From the NCBI RefSeq assembly GCF_050947875.1, contig NC_134573.1:69974315-70038314 (forward strand): a stretch of 64,000 nucleotides of DNA. Direction: 5' to 3'. Positions 10,356 to 23,143 of the stretch are shown here, piece after piece. The translations under genes were made by a program, and so were the position numbers. The notes beneath the pieces were generated by a model. It saw only the letters and a program-made list of their open reading frames with translations, did no database searches and was not told the DNA's origin. The DNA is from Dermacentor variabilis (Eukaryota; Arthropoda; Arachnida; Ixodida; Ixodidae). How positions within the stretch are numbered: the first letter of the stretch is position 1; every line of letters begins with the position of its first letter.

Positions 10356-13300
10356 ATGTCTGAACGTGACACGACACCGGATCTCACCTTTGTCAGCAGC
10401 ATTGCAGCGGTCAAGTGGACGAACCTCGGGGTAGACTTTGGTAGCGACCATTATATATTGGCCACGCACCTCCAAGTCGAGAAGAAGAGACAGCGCATGT
10501 TCCAGTACACAGACTGGGACAAATTTCGCAAAAGTAAGGAAGAGCGAACGGAGAGTGAGGACAAGCCTAGCCTCGAACAATGGGTTGTACAGGTTAGACA
10601 CGACATCAAAGCTACCACCAAGGAGGTTTGTACCGACCTCCCGGTGGAAAAGATGGACAGCCGTCTGGCTCACCTGTTGGAGGCCAAGCAGCCCCTCCTC
10701 ACCAGGTGGAAAGGACAACGGCTCAACCGCAGGCTCAGAAAAAAGATATCGGAAATCAGTAGAACTATAGAGGAACATTGCAGAGCCCTCTCTAAACAGA
10801 AATGGGATAAGGTGTGTAACGCCATCGACGTGCAGATGCGCAACGGGGGCACCTGGAACGTCCTAAAGCATCTCCTCGACGAGACGAACACTAAAACCAA
10901 CCAACGCAACACACTGGCGCGCACTCTACACACAGCCAAGCGAGAATATTCGAGCAAGGAAATTTTATGCAAACTCGTGCAGAAGTACCTATCAGTCGCA
11001 TCGGGCCCTACACCACCTTCCCCTGACTACGAAGGCTCCGAGAACCCTGACCTCGACGCAGAATTCGGGATTGAGCAGATCAGGCAGGCGCTCCACGCCC
11101 TCAACGGCAGATCGGCTCCGGGTCCGGACAAGGTCACCAACAAAGCTCTACGGAACCTGGACGAGAAGTCCATCAAATACCTAACGGACATCATTAACCA
11201 AGCATGGGGCAGTGGTAAAGTCCCGGAAATGTGGAAATCGGCCAACACCATTCTCATCCCCAAGCCAGGCAAGCCGCCCAGCCTCGATAACCTCCGCCCA
11301 ATTTTGCTCACATCGTGCGTGGGGAAGGTTGCTGAGCGCGCAATCATAAACAGGCTTTCGCGCTATCTGGAGGAACACGACATTTACCCACACAACATGA
11401 TCGGCTTCAGGGTCCGACTCTCCAAGCAGGACGCGATGAAGCTCATCAAGCATCACATTATTGACTGTAATACGCGGGACACGAGAGCCATACTAGGTCT
11501 AGATCTGGAAAAGGCATTTGATAACATTATTCACTCGTGCGTTTTAAACACAATTTCGAGCCTAAACCTGGGGAAGCACTTTCATTCCTACAAGAGATCT
11601 TTCCTGTCAGGCGGAGAAGCCACCCTAAAGATCGGGGACCTGACTTCAGACATGATAAAGCTGGGGTCTAAGGGGACGCCACAAGAGGCAGTCATATCCC
11701 CAACCCCCTTTAACCTCGTCATGATTGGTCTATCCAGGACACTCTCTGCTATTGACGGTATCAGTCATACCATATACGCAGACGACGTTACCAGCTGGTG
11801 TACGGGAGGTAGTGACGGACAGCTAGAGACGGCCCTGCAAGAGGCGATTGATGCTACCGAGAGATACCTTGAGTCCACGGGCCTTCGGTGCTCACCGCAC
11901 AAGTCGGAACTGCTGCCTTATCGATCCAAGCGCAGGGGCCCGAAACCAAAGGGATGGAAGCCACTCGCCGAATGCGACATAAAACTGAGCACAAACGACG
12001 GAGGCTATATTCCGAGGGTGGATGCTATCCGGATTCTCGGCATGATGGTAGCGTCGAGTGGTTCAAACAACCAGACAGTGCTGAGACTCACTAAGAAGAC
12101 GTACAAAGCCATCAGACTAATCAGAAGAGTGGCCAACCGGTAGCAAGGCCTCGGAGAAGATAACCTCGTGAGATTGGTACATGCGTTCGTAATGTGTCAT
12201 TTCACGTACGTCGTGGCCATGCACAACTGGAAAAGATCGCAGCGGGATAAGCTCAATGCATTAATCAGGAAGGCAATCAAGAGAGCTCTCGGCCTCCCCA
12301 TATACACTCCCACGGAACGCTTGCTTCAACTTGGCATGCATAACGCGCTAGAGGAAATAGCGGAAGCACAGGAGAGTGTCCAGTGCGTCAGGCTATCTAC
12401 CACACAAGCTGGAAGACACATCTTACAGGAGCTAGGCATTCCCCCCAGAGTAATCAAAACAAAGTTCTGCAGCATACCTCGAGAGCAGCGGGACCGCATC
12501 ACTATCGCCCCGATGCCACGAAACGTCCATCCAGAACACAACGTGGGAAGACGTCGGGCGCGCGCGAAGGCTCTCCTGGAAAAGGCTCGTGAACGGGCTT
12601 CGGAGAACAGTTTCGTAGACGCAGCGCGCTACGCCGATGGACAGGCCTTCGCTGTAGTTAGCGTAGGTCATAAAAGGCAAATAATGAACGCAATCTCGAT
12701 TCGGACGACGTCCTCTGAAATCGCAGAGCAGGCTGCAATAGCGATGGCCTCATTGGACGACAAGAGGACATCAATCTGCAGTGACTCGATAGCAGCTGTT
12801 AGGGCATTTGCCAAAGGAACCATATCCGAGCTCGCCCTAGGGATATTAGGAAACAAAGAGTTCAAGCCACACATTGATCTGGTTTCCAGCCCACATGGGA
12901 CAGATCGACGGTGCCCCGCCCGATCTCAAGGAGTCGGCACACGGAGCTGCGCGAGGGATCATCAACCGCGCTGCTACCGGGCAGCGTGACGCCGGGAGTA
13001 CTGACAATCGGGACTCTCCTTCCTCGTACACCGAAATTACTAAGCACTTTTACATGGCTCGGAGGATCTACCCCCTCCCACATTGCAAACTCAATAGACC
13101 TCAGGCTTGGACACTAAGGCTTCTACAGACGGGGGCATACCCAAACCCCCTACTTCTCTACAATATGTACCCCGAAATTCAGACGACAAATGCATGTGCA
13201 CTATGAAATGACTTAGCGAACTTACCTCACATGCTCTGGCGATGTCCCGCTTTACGCGGCGATGAAAGTAACACTTCTTCACGCTGGGATGCTGTCCTAC

Positions 13301-13464
13301 ACAGCCCCAACCTCGAAGAACAGTTATGGGCTGCCCAATTGGCCCGCGACGCAGCAGAGAGGCTCGGCCTCTCTATCCTGACGTAGGAGCGGCCCGCTGC
13401 GCGCTAGGGCGCGCCCTAAAGGACCCTAATAAAGTTTTTCATCCATCCATCTATGTCTGAACGT
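10356..13464 (+). mobile_element. 5'-truncated RNase H-bearing LINE with perfect 12-bp TSD
   Basis: atgtctgaacgt occurs exactly at 10356-10367 and 13453-13464 and brackets 3085 bp. The left copy lies just after a T-rich run. The element starts inside the endonuclease domain and ends with AATAAA (13428-13433) and a short catc-repeat tail, as expected for target-primed reverse transcription. The 5' truncation is typical of LINE insertions. Only a few coding lesions are visible, so the insertion is fairly recent. Confidence 0.95.
10368..13386 (+). pseudogene. LINE ORF2: endonuclease end, RT, RNase H
   Basis: The protein copies element RNA into DNA at a nicked target. In order: the C-terminal end of an apurinic-type endonuclease (TPDLTF near 10378, FGSDHYILATHL near 10438), a basic linker, then RT. 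RT shows RSAPGPDKV (about 11110), motif A LGLDLEKAFD (about 11490), motif B GTPQEAVISP (about 11680) where the usual Gly after GTPQ is Glu, and motif C IYADDVTSW (about 11777). The first long frame (604 codons) ends at TAG 12141-12143. The same frame continues from 12144, where HFTYVVAMHNW and RALGLP (about 12280) match the post-RT region. RNase H follows: a YADGQAF stretch, SEIAEQAAIAMASL and SICSDSIAAVRAF (about 12775). A frameshift near 12880 moves the remaining RNase H (IWFPAHMG) and a Cys/His tail to another frame, ending at about 13386. The single stop, the frameshift and the motif B change make it inactive. Confidence 0.9.
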
Positions 13465-14061
13465 ATATCAACTAGAGTAACGCGACCGCAGAACGCACGC
13501 ATGTATGTTTGCATATATCTATGTACGTTTGTTTCTATGAACATAAGCATGTGTCTATGTATGCTGTCTGTTTTTGTAGATATGTGTGTACGTTACGCAT
13601 GCATGCTACGTACAGGTACGTCAGGCAGTACAGCGCTAACGGCACAGAATAATGCTGTGATCTGGCATCCTCAACACTATACAGACCCAGGTAGCACAAA
13701 AGAGATACGTAACGTTTTCGTAGCGTTTTTCCAAGACGATAAAAACGGGTTAAAGAAGACACGAATGAGAGAACTTCGGCGGGAAAACGTTGGATATCTC
13801 TGCTAATGTCCGGCTTAATTACTTTCTTGAGACGATCTAGAACAGGTCTGCAAGACGTATTCGAAAAGCTGGTCTAGAAATAGGATTGGGAAAGACACAA
13901 GTAATCCCTTTGCCAAAACTATTCGTAACCAATTTCTAAACGTTTTTAGGACGTTATCAAAAAGCTGGTCTAGAAGCGGTCTTGAAAGGTTTACGATCAT
14001 CTGAAGCTAATTTTCGCGGGTGACGGGCGCGATGAGACATCGTTGTTCAAAACACGCGTTT

Positions 14062-14151
14062 AGTTTCGCCTCACGCGACTGGCCTATGCCGCGCAGACGT
14101 CGTCAGCCGCACCCGTTGGCACGGCCTAGGCCAATCGCGTGAGGTGAAACT
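14062..14151. repeat. Inverted repeat, 29-bp arms
   Basis: agtttcgcctcacgcgactg and onward (14062-14090) is complementary to 14123-14151 with about three mismatches, around a 32-base GC-rich loop. It lies inside the TIR candidate. Confidence 0.75.
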
Positions 14152-15413
14152 GATCGGGCGTTTCGAACTACGATCTCCAATCGCGCCCCAGATGAGTAGA
14201 AGCGTCGGTGTTGACTGTAAGAGCCATGGCGCAGTGCCAAGCACTGTTCCCCGCATAGCCGGCGCATCGTCTACCAAGTCGCACGAAAATGAGCCTGTTA
14301 GGAATAATAAATCCTTAATACCGCCTCTAGTGAGCTACGATGCTTACAACCACAATGGGAATGCCATCCTGCAAAGAACAAATGGCCACGTCTTGGCAGG
14401 TGGCCAGACCAAGCCCTTCATAACAAGAGTGCATGAAATGAGAACATTGTGACAAAGCAAAAACACTTTATTCAAATGTAATGCTTATGCAAGGTTCGAA
14501 CAAACTGTGTGAGAAATGCAAATAGAAGTAAAAGTACATTAACAATGACAGAAGTCGCAGAAAGGATTCGTAATGAACTCGAAAGTGAACATTCACTAGC
14601 ACATAAACAAAATTCCAAGTACACATACAAAAATGAACAGAAAAACCTGGAGTGTACTAAAGTGTCTAATTTATCATAGTAAAGTGCGTGTGCTATTAGA
14701 TGGACTAGAGTTATGCAGAAGTGACATCGGAGCGAATGGAAGAAGTAGACTGAAAAATGTAAGAGCATGAATTGGATGGTAACTGCCTCCAAGCAATGTT
14801 ACCAATCATCTAGAAGCTTGAAAAGAGCACAAAAAGAAATACCACCGCATACCATCATAAAACAATCCTGTGACAGAAATAAAAGAAATGGTAACAATGC
14901 AAAATTGGAAATATTGCCTTTAGGATATATCAAAGAAGGTAAGGGCGAGAAAAAATAACCATACAACAAAAAAGCAATAAAGTGAAATTAGTACAAAATA
15001 CTTAAATGGGGGATTCAGTGTAACGAGTGAACACTACTGTAGTACAGCGAACGATGAGACAGTAATGCTGCATCTTGCCACTCCAGAACGTGAGAAATGA
15101 ATATGCAAGCCTCATATTAGAAACTTACATAAACATGGAAATAAACTGGAATGCACTGGAAGCTGCATTTGTGTAACAAAGGAAGCAATGGTCATAATAA
15201 ATAGTAAGTGTTTTATCTAAAAAGCCCTTTACAAGAGGCAAAGTTGTACCTCTCTGGCAAAAACAAAGTTGCAACGAATAATTTGCAAACCAGCAAATAC
15301 ATTAATTAGCACACTGACATGTCATACTTTGCGCACATCTCCAGTCTCCTAAAGTAAAAAAACGCACTCTGAATGAGAAAAACCTTCAACACATGCAGCC
15401 CAGAGCAAATTCT
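14152..15413. other. AT-rich interior of the TIR candidate
   Basis: No protein family recognised. A minus-strand AATAAA lies near 14471, but no gene ends convincingly there. A 106-codon hydrophobic minus-strand ORF (14792-14472) is probably chance AT-rich composition. Confidence 0.4.
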
Positions 15414-15552
15414 TTGCCAGTTCACTCACACTTTCACATCCAAGAACATTTGCCACAAAGTCCAGGCACAGTTCCACTGATGTTTACCAATTCACCCCCG
15501 TTTTCACGTCCAAAAATATTTGGCACACAGTCCAGGCAGAGCTTCATAGATA
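15414..15552. repeat. Two imperfect copies of a 69-70-bp unit
   Basis: ttgccagttcactcacactt (from 15414) and ttaccaattcacccccgttt (from 15483) begin parallel units that share tttcac.tccaa.aa.attt, cacaaagtccaggca and agttcca/agcttca. Confidence 0.7.
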
Positions 15553-16129
15553 AACAGCTTCAGAGCACCCTACTGAATATTGTGCAGTCCCGCTGCTGGA
15601 AATAGAACTGCCGCACATGCTGGTAGTGGTTTCAATCTAGACACACTTGCTGCCCTGGACAGGTGTGCTCAGATATCTGCACTGGTGCTCCATTTTGTCG
15701 AAGTAGACACATTGATGCACTACGCTGGTAATTGAAATGTTTTGAATGCACAAGTATTGGCTTCACCAGAAAGACTTGCCCACATACCACCACTGGCATA
15801 TATATGCACTTGCTCTTCACTCAGTAACATTGAACTTAGTGTTCCCTATGTGGGAGCCACGTGTAAAACCGGTGCCACACAACCACTCTCGATCGCGATC
15901 AAGCCCGATCCGGATCGAAATTATCGATGCGACTGGCTCACTCTCGTAGCTTGCGCAGAGGAGCCAATCATGACCGAGAAATTCGATTTGTAACGGACTG
16001 GATAGCGGCTAAAAGAGTCCCGTGTGAAACCGGTATCGAATAATGCACAGACGTACGCTAGGAAAATGTGTTGCACAAGGACAAAGAACTGCGACATGCC
16101 CTGTTGTGCGAAGCGCGTGAACAGAACAC

Positions 16130-17130
<1,001 letters not shown>

Positions 17131-17775
17131 GAAAACACTACTGATTTCCAAATTAAACTACACAAACAGATCGCACAACCCAAACTAATCACAGAACGTC
17201 GTTTTCTTGACGGCAAAACCCTGCAACACTTACATGACAAAGGGCAGCGGCAGCACATTCAGAACAGCCGCTATCATACCACAGCGCAATGCAAGTGCGA
17301 TAACGTTATTATGCCCGGCTCAAACAGATCGCACAACCCAAACTAATCACAGGATGTCGTTTTCTTGACAGCAAAGCACTGCAACACTTACATGACAAAG
17401 GGCAGCGGCAGCACATTCAGAACAGTCGCAAACAGACCATAGTGCCATGCGAGTGCGATAACGTAACTATGCCCGGCTTCACGAATAACGTGGCCGGCTT
17501 GATCACATAACAGTTGAAAACACTACTGATTTCCAAATTAAAACCACACAAACATATCGCACAACCCAAACTGATCCCAGAATATGGTTTCTTGACAGCA
17601 AAACACTGCAACACTTACATAGCAAAGGGCAGCGGCAGCACGTTCAGAACAGCCGCAAACACACCACAGCGCAATGCGAGTGCGGTGACGTGACGACGCC
17701 ATGAAGACGCGACTATGCCCCGGCTCGCCCGGCTGCCCGGCATCACGAATCACGTGGCCACCTTGGTCACATGAT
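17131..17775. repeat. Three-copy direct repeat, unit about 160-230 bp
   Basis: The block cagatcgcacaacccaaact recurs at 17167, 17325 and, as catatcgcacaaccc, at 17553. Each copy is followed by tcttgac.gcaaa, ctgcaacacttacat and gggcagcggcagcac. The leading block gaaaacactactgatttcca is present in copies 1 (17131) and 3 (17516) and absent from copy 2. The trailing block cccggc.tcacgaat.acgtggcc ends copies 2 and 3. There is no sustained ORF across the copies. Confidence 0.85.
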
Positions 17776-17896
17776 TTGACGACGGTATCGCCACCTTGCG
17801 CAAGGTTGGATCGCGTTGATGGGTTGTTGAATATTGTAGAAGCCGCTAAAGAGGCTGACGCGCCGTGGCGTGGCGGTGGCGTTTTGAGTCGTTTGC

Positions 17897-17974
17897 AAAA
17901 CGTATTCACCCCTCGTTTTTAAGCTGTCTGGCTTCCAACGTTGTCAAAACGTATTCACCCCTCGTTTTTAAGCT
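17897..17974. repeat. 29-bp exact direct repeat, 49-bp period
   Basis: aaaacgtattcacccctcgt then ttttaagct is identical at 17897-17925 and 17946-17974, near the right end of the TIR candidate. It fits a subterminal repeat. Confidence 0.85.
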
Positions 17975-18079
17975 ATCTTGTTTGGAACGTCTTTGATGCG
18001 TCGATTTTGGTCAAAAATTCGTTTCAGACGTTGAATCCCTTAATACGACGTTTTCAAGACTTTGTGTGCTACCTGGGGA

Positions 18080-18313
18080 ATACAGACATTTGACGGTTTT
18101 GTTGTTATGGTGAACAATTTCTTTTCTATACTTTCATGCAGAAAACGTAAAAGCACTCTCTATGTGTCAAAAGAAATGTATATATTACTTCAAGGAAAAG
18201 CTCTGTAGGTCCGGTGCATAGGTAGTTGGGGAAACAAAGGGCACACTTACGGAAATTGCATGTTTAATGCTTTACCGTTTCGGCGATGGCACGGCTTTCG
18301 TCAGAATTCTAAG

Positions 18314-18356
<43 letters not shown>

Positions 18357-18957
18357 ATTTTTATTCATATATTCTGCGATCTTATACAAAATCTTAGCAG
18401 CGTGGTACACGGAATAAGTACAGAGCACATACAATACAATAGAGAACTGCGCTCAAGTTTCTTCACACAACCGCTAAAGCAAAATAAAATAATAATAATA
18501 ACAAAATAAACAATTAACAAGAAAAATAAATAAAGCAACGTAGTTCAGCACTTTTCAAATCGTACAGTCAAACAGTGATATCAAAAAACTCTCCGCAAGC
18601 GCAGAATGCTTTTCATAAAAGATATGTCTTGAAAAGTGATAATGAATCGTGCGTTACAGTTTTATCGGCCAGCTTATTCCCGTCTACTATGGTTCTAGGA
18701 AAAAAAAATGAATGCTTCAAGCAGTTGACGCGTGTATATATATATGGAGTTACAGCTAGCGAGTGTCTGTGACTGGTAGCGTAACCTGTCGTATAGATGA
18801 GAAGGCGAGACGTGTCGATGTTGTAGTGATTATTTATTAGCTGAAAAGGGAATTTTAAACGGCATACACGATTTCTATCAATTATACAAGGCAAGCCGCT
18901 CCGAAATAAGAGGTCAGTAATTGAAGTACGCCCATATATATTATAGATGAATCGAAG
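18080..18957. other. AT-rich DNA with (AT)n at 18316-18351
   Basis: No gene recognised. It contains an AT microsatellite of about 36 bases and an aat-repeat near 18490. Confidence 0.5.
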
Positions 18958-20162
18958 TTTTTTTTTTTTTTTTATAAACTTTCCAACTTTCCAATGTCGC
19001 TTTCAGTGAACGGGTCCCATATGTTTACAGCATATTCTAAAACGGGGCGGACTATAGTTTTGTGAGCCAATAGACGTACTGTTGGTGTCGAGGAATTTAA
19101 TACGTATCTTAAGAAAAACAACTTGCGGCGGCAGTTTGTTATTACTATGTCAAGGTTATTTGACCAGGAAATATCATTTGTTATGTACAAGCCCCGGTAT
19201 TTGTATTGCGTTATATACTTTTGACAAAAAAGTGTTTTCTGTGCCATAGCGATACAGTAGTGGCTTCGTTTTTAATGTTATCCGCATATATACTGTCTCT
19301 TCAAAATTATGCACATTTAACCATTGTTTACACCATTCAGGTACCTTATTAATGTCCCTGTTTAACCTTGAGTTGGTATTCTTCAGTTGTTATTTCATCG
19401 TACAGTACGCAGTCGCCAGCGTAAAGCCTTATTTTAACGGAGAGGTTAGTGACGATATAATTTATAGCTAACAAAAAGAAGTGGGGCCAAGAAAGGATCC
19501 CTGTGGGACGCCGGAAATGACGGCAGCTATATCGGAGGTTGTTTTATTTACAGTAACAAACTGATGGCGGTTTGTAAGGCGGGCTTTAATCGATGCCAAT
19601 AATTCGTCATCTTTAAACGCGGTTCCCAGCTTATGCAGCAATTTAACATGAGACACCTTATCAAACGCCTTGCTGAAATCCATGAATATCGCGTTTCTTT
19701 GTTTCTCTTTGTTTATAGGGCTAGTAAAGTCATGTATGATTTCAGCTAGTGGAGTAGTAGTTGAAAGTTGCCGAGGATCTCGAAAGATTTTCCTCGGGCG
19801 CTGGACCCCTGGCAGCCAAGCCCCGGGCATCAACATCAACAACCGTTGGACAAATAAAGTTTATTCCTATCCTATCCTTGAAAGACCACTTCTAAAACCA
19901 CGCTGCATGTTTGTTAAAACGTCATGTTTATCTATAAAACTAGTTATATGTTTAAGAATTATATGTTCAAAGAGCTTACAAGATGTTGATGTTAATGAAA
20001 TTGGTCTGTAGTTTTTGGTGGAAGCTTTATCTCCAGATTTATGTATAGGTTTTAGTCTACCGATTTTCCAATCTTCGGGTAATGATCCTTCGTTGAATGA
20101 TCTCGTGAAGAGAATGTACAGGTATTGTGCAGACCATTCAACATGACGTCTTAGAAAACCTA
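18958..20162 (-). pseudogene. LINE RT fragment (CR1/Jockey-like), minus strand
   Basis: Reading the minus strand from 20162 down: FLRRHVEWSAQYL, LPEDWKIGRLKPIHKSGDK and NYRPISLTS (RT N-terminal palm), then MQRGFRSGLS near 19880. A small insertion interrupts at 19788-19877, after which LAEIIHDF, motif A IFMDFSKAFDKVSH (about 19690) and motif B SGVPQGSFLGPTSF (about 19500) follow. Motif C lies in another frame near 19415 and reads YAGD instead of YADD, so a catalytic aspartate is lost. The thumb (YKYRGLYITNDISW, then VRPVLEYAVNIWDP near 19040) leads to KLESL at about 18975. The sequence then runs straight into 16 A residues on the coding strand (18958-18973), although RT homology should continue. 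The 5' end abuts an AT/GT microsatellite. Confidence 0.85.
19788..19877 (+). mobile_element. Short 3'-tail fragment inserted in the LINE
   Basis: About 90 bp containing ggacaaataaagtttattcc followed by tatcctatcc interrupts the minus-strand RT between GFRSGLS and TTTPLAEIIHDF. AATAAA plus a short repeated pentamer (cctat) tail is the form of a severely truncated non-LTR copy. gaaaga occurs on both sides as part of a possible diverged TSD (ctcgaaaga and cttgaaaga). Confidence 0.6.
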
Positions 20163-20163
20163 C

Positions 20164-20167
<4 letters not shown>

Positions 20168-20235
<68 letters not shown>

Positions 20236-20252
20236 ATGTATGTATGTATGTA

Positions 20253-20323
<71 letters not shown>
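20168..20323. repeat. Compound (AT)n-(GTAT)n-(GT)n microsatellite
   Basis: AT from 20168 to about 20231, a short gtat block, then GT to 20323. It forms the 5' border of the minus-strand LINE. Ile-Tyr and Thr-His ORFs across it are artefacts. Confidence 0.97.
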
Positions 20324-20327
<4 letters not shown>

Positions 20328-22679
20328 AAATAGCGAGCGATAAGAGAGATGAATAAGAACACCGATAAGCTCGACGTTTACCAAGCATATAAGGGAGCAT
20401 ACCCGCGGAAGTGGGTGAAGAGGCCACTTGGGAAAACTGAACACCAGACTCAGAAGGTCCGTCCGACGTCTACCAGTTCAGCTGCGACACCCGCTTCCCA
20501 CCGCTCTCTAACTTTATACGTGCACAAAATCAATTCCTGTCAATACATTTACTATAAATACATCGACGTGCGTTCAAGCAGGCGTACTTAACGTAGCCTC
20601 GAGGTTTAATAGATGCAGACATGTTTCATGCACTGCGGGCTATCACAGCGCCTATCGAAAGGGAAGTAGCGCTTAATTTGTGAATAATTCTCCGTTTTCC
20701 TTACGCACGGCGTCTCATCAATATTTAATGTGAATGTAAATTCTGCAAGGATTGCCCAATTTATGATTTTCACTGATACGATATTGCGCAGAAAGCGCTT
20801 ATCGATAAGCGGACGAGATAAGCGGATGGCGTTGCACGGCCGCCTGCTGTTCGCTCCTTCCGCCACAAAATCGTGTGCTTTCGTCGGCCAGACACGTCAC
20901 TCGACTGCAAAACACTAGCTTGTTGTTGCAAGAGATGTGTTGCAAGACGTTCCAACAATTAGCTTTAGTTCTGATAATACTGCCGACGTAACACTCCGTA
21001 AATTGCGGGGCCCACATAATCGTTTCCGTTGTAAGCTACCGAAGCAAAACAGGGCCGCATTTACATACGTTTATCGGTGATCAATCTTAAGCCAAAGCTG
21101 AATTGCCTTTACTGTGTAGGAGCGGCAAACTATTCCGGATTCATCCATCTCCGAGTGCAACGGTGAGCACGATATATTCAGCCTGCTACCATACGCTGTA
21201 CGCTCTATAGTTAAAGCTCTTCGGCTCTCGCGGCTAAAGAAACGCGAGCAGAAAAGGCCGATCAGCCTCGTTCGACAACTGCAACAGACTCCACGTTGAG
21301 AGCAAGCGTGCGTCGCAGACGCAGAGTGCCCGTGCACGACGTCAAACGCGGAAGGGCGCCACTCAATCTTCTGGAGTCTTGCAGGGCACCAGACACGAGT
21401 AAATTACGTGCCGGTCGAGCTACGAGACGAACGCAGCAATGTGCGAAGTTTAAACTAATACTATCGGATTTCATCTGCGAAGCTATTGCTTCCGAAGCAT
21501 TTGACGCAGTCGTGGCAAGCGCTTACAACGAAGCAGAAAAACTGATACTGAGTATGATAAAAAAAGGATATAAAGGCACCCACGAGACCCAAGAAAAGAA
21601 GGGCACGTTTGAGGCTGATAAATGGCGTGCCGTCCTGCGAATCATCGTCGTTCCTGGTAAACATTTGCCCGCGTTTTAGCTAAATGGAAGATAACATTCA
21701 CAAGATCGATTGTGGATCGAATAAGGAAACTGCGGGGCTCTATACACTGTGCGATGGCATTTAGCTACTATTATCCTCTTCGTTCGTTGCGTTACGTATG
21801 CTGACGCTACTTTTCTACATCGTAGAAAAATATAAAGGGCGCAACGGCCACACATATAAGTTGCAGGACAATTAGTAAAAATATCCGCATTTTAGTTATT
21901 TTGTCGAGCCCAATACCTTCGTTAAAAGAGTTAATTTCCGCTGATTTCGATGAAATGCTCGCGAGCGTTGGGTTAATCATATTTGTCATTTTAATAAACG
22001 CGCCAAGCTTGACGCCATTCTCTGAGCCGTCGACACGCACAACGTTTTAGCGCACGACTGTTCATCGATCGTTGAATGCAAATGCGGAGGCCAAGAACAC
22101 TGAACCCATAACTCAGAAAAGTCCCCGCAGTGAAGCCTTTATTTTCTCTCTAACCGAGTACGATTTGATGTTTTTTTTTTTAACTGTGGAACTTGAAATA
22201 GTGTCAACCGATATTTCACAGCTAGTACGACACGTTAAATTGTCGCATAAATGAAGGAATTACGTGAAAGTAATTGAATAGTAGAAGCTGTTGAGCAGTC
22301 CTCTAAAACATAAAAAAAGGCACAACAACGAGGCAATCTGCCGCACCCTGCAGACTCTGACATCGGGACCGATGGAAGCACTGACGCACAGGCACCCTAA
22401 ACCAAAAAAAAAATAATGAGAAGAATACGTTCTGCTCAGATTTATGCGCACTCCTTCGCATCAATGCCACATACACACAAAAATAACGTGGAACTTGCTG
22501 CAATCCGCAACTGACGAAAACCGAAAGAACTGCACTGTACAAAGAAATCATTAAGAAAGCTAGAGACATTAAACAAAAAGCCTTGCTGTGTATCGATGAC
22601 TGAACAGTGTCGCAATCCCCCGGCCGAAGCTCCAGCGCATACTGTTCCGCTGATGCTGTACTACAAGGATGCTACAGTC
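20324..22679. other. Unassigned DNA
   Basis: No domain recognised. A 127-codon plus-strand ORF (21296-21679) starts in a basic stretch (MRASVRRRRRVPV) and later has a helical-looking segment, with no family match. 20800-21000 and 21230-21420 are richer in CpG. No RNA gene seen. Confidence 0.4.
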
Positions 22680-22936
22680 TTTTAGAGCGCAGCTCTTTGG
22701 CGTCCGTTCCTGGGTTTCGCGTCGTCGTCGTCGTCGGCGTTGTCGTCGGCCTCGTAACCAGCTCCGCCCCCCTTTCATCCCCCCAGCGCTAGCAGCGACC
22801 GACTGATACCGCTGGATGCCGCTGACGCCGCTAGAGAGTCAAGATAACGTGACTGCATAGAACACCGTCGCCGCCATGCAGAAAGAGTATCAGTCAAAGG
22901 CATCAGTCAGTCGTTGCTATCTCTTCCCTCCTCCCT

Positions 22937-23143
22937 TTATCGTGTTGTCCGCTTGCTGCGCGCGCTTCTGCCCCCCTCGTTTGCCGCTGGGTGTACACGC
23001 CGCCCCCCTCCGCTTCCGCTTACTGCTGGTTGCTCTCGACGGCGGCGATGAGCCTCCGCTTCGGCGGCGCGAACTGCAGGGTCTTCTCGGCGGCGGCGCT
23101 TAGCCTCTGCTTCCCCCACGGCTGTGACAACCTCGCGAGGCAC
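22937..23143 (-). pseudogene. Ala/Glu/Arg-repeat ORF, left arm of foldback
   Basis: A 68-codon minus-strand ORF. Residues 10-41 carry two units of a charged repeat: EAEAKRRRREDPAVRAAEA, then EAHRRRREQPAV, spaced about 17 residues. The composition predicts a basic, helical segment. The remainder (SGSGGGRRVHPAANEGG) is on DNA that belongs to the inverted arm. I do not recognise a named family. It could be a remnant of a longer repeat protein captured in the element. Its relative at 23872-24045 lies in the same orientation, so it is a direct rather than an inverted copy. Confidence 0.4.

Noticed and set aside
14472..14792. Hydrophobic 106-codon minus-strand ORF as a membrane protein
   Set aside because: AT-rich DNA readily yields Leu/Phe/Ile-rich frames; no start context or conservation visible.
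20138..20444. Thr-His and Val-Cys repeat ORFs
   Set aside because: Translation of (GT)n; artefact.
23030..23120. CpG island or promoter of a host gene
   Set aside because: The GC-rich stretch is part of the foldback element and its repeat ORF.
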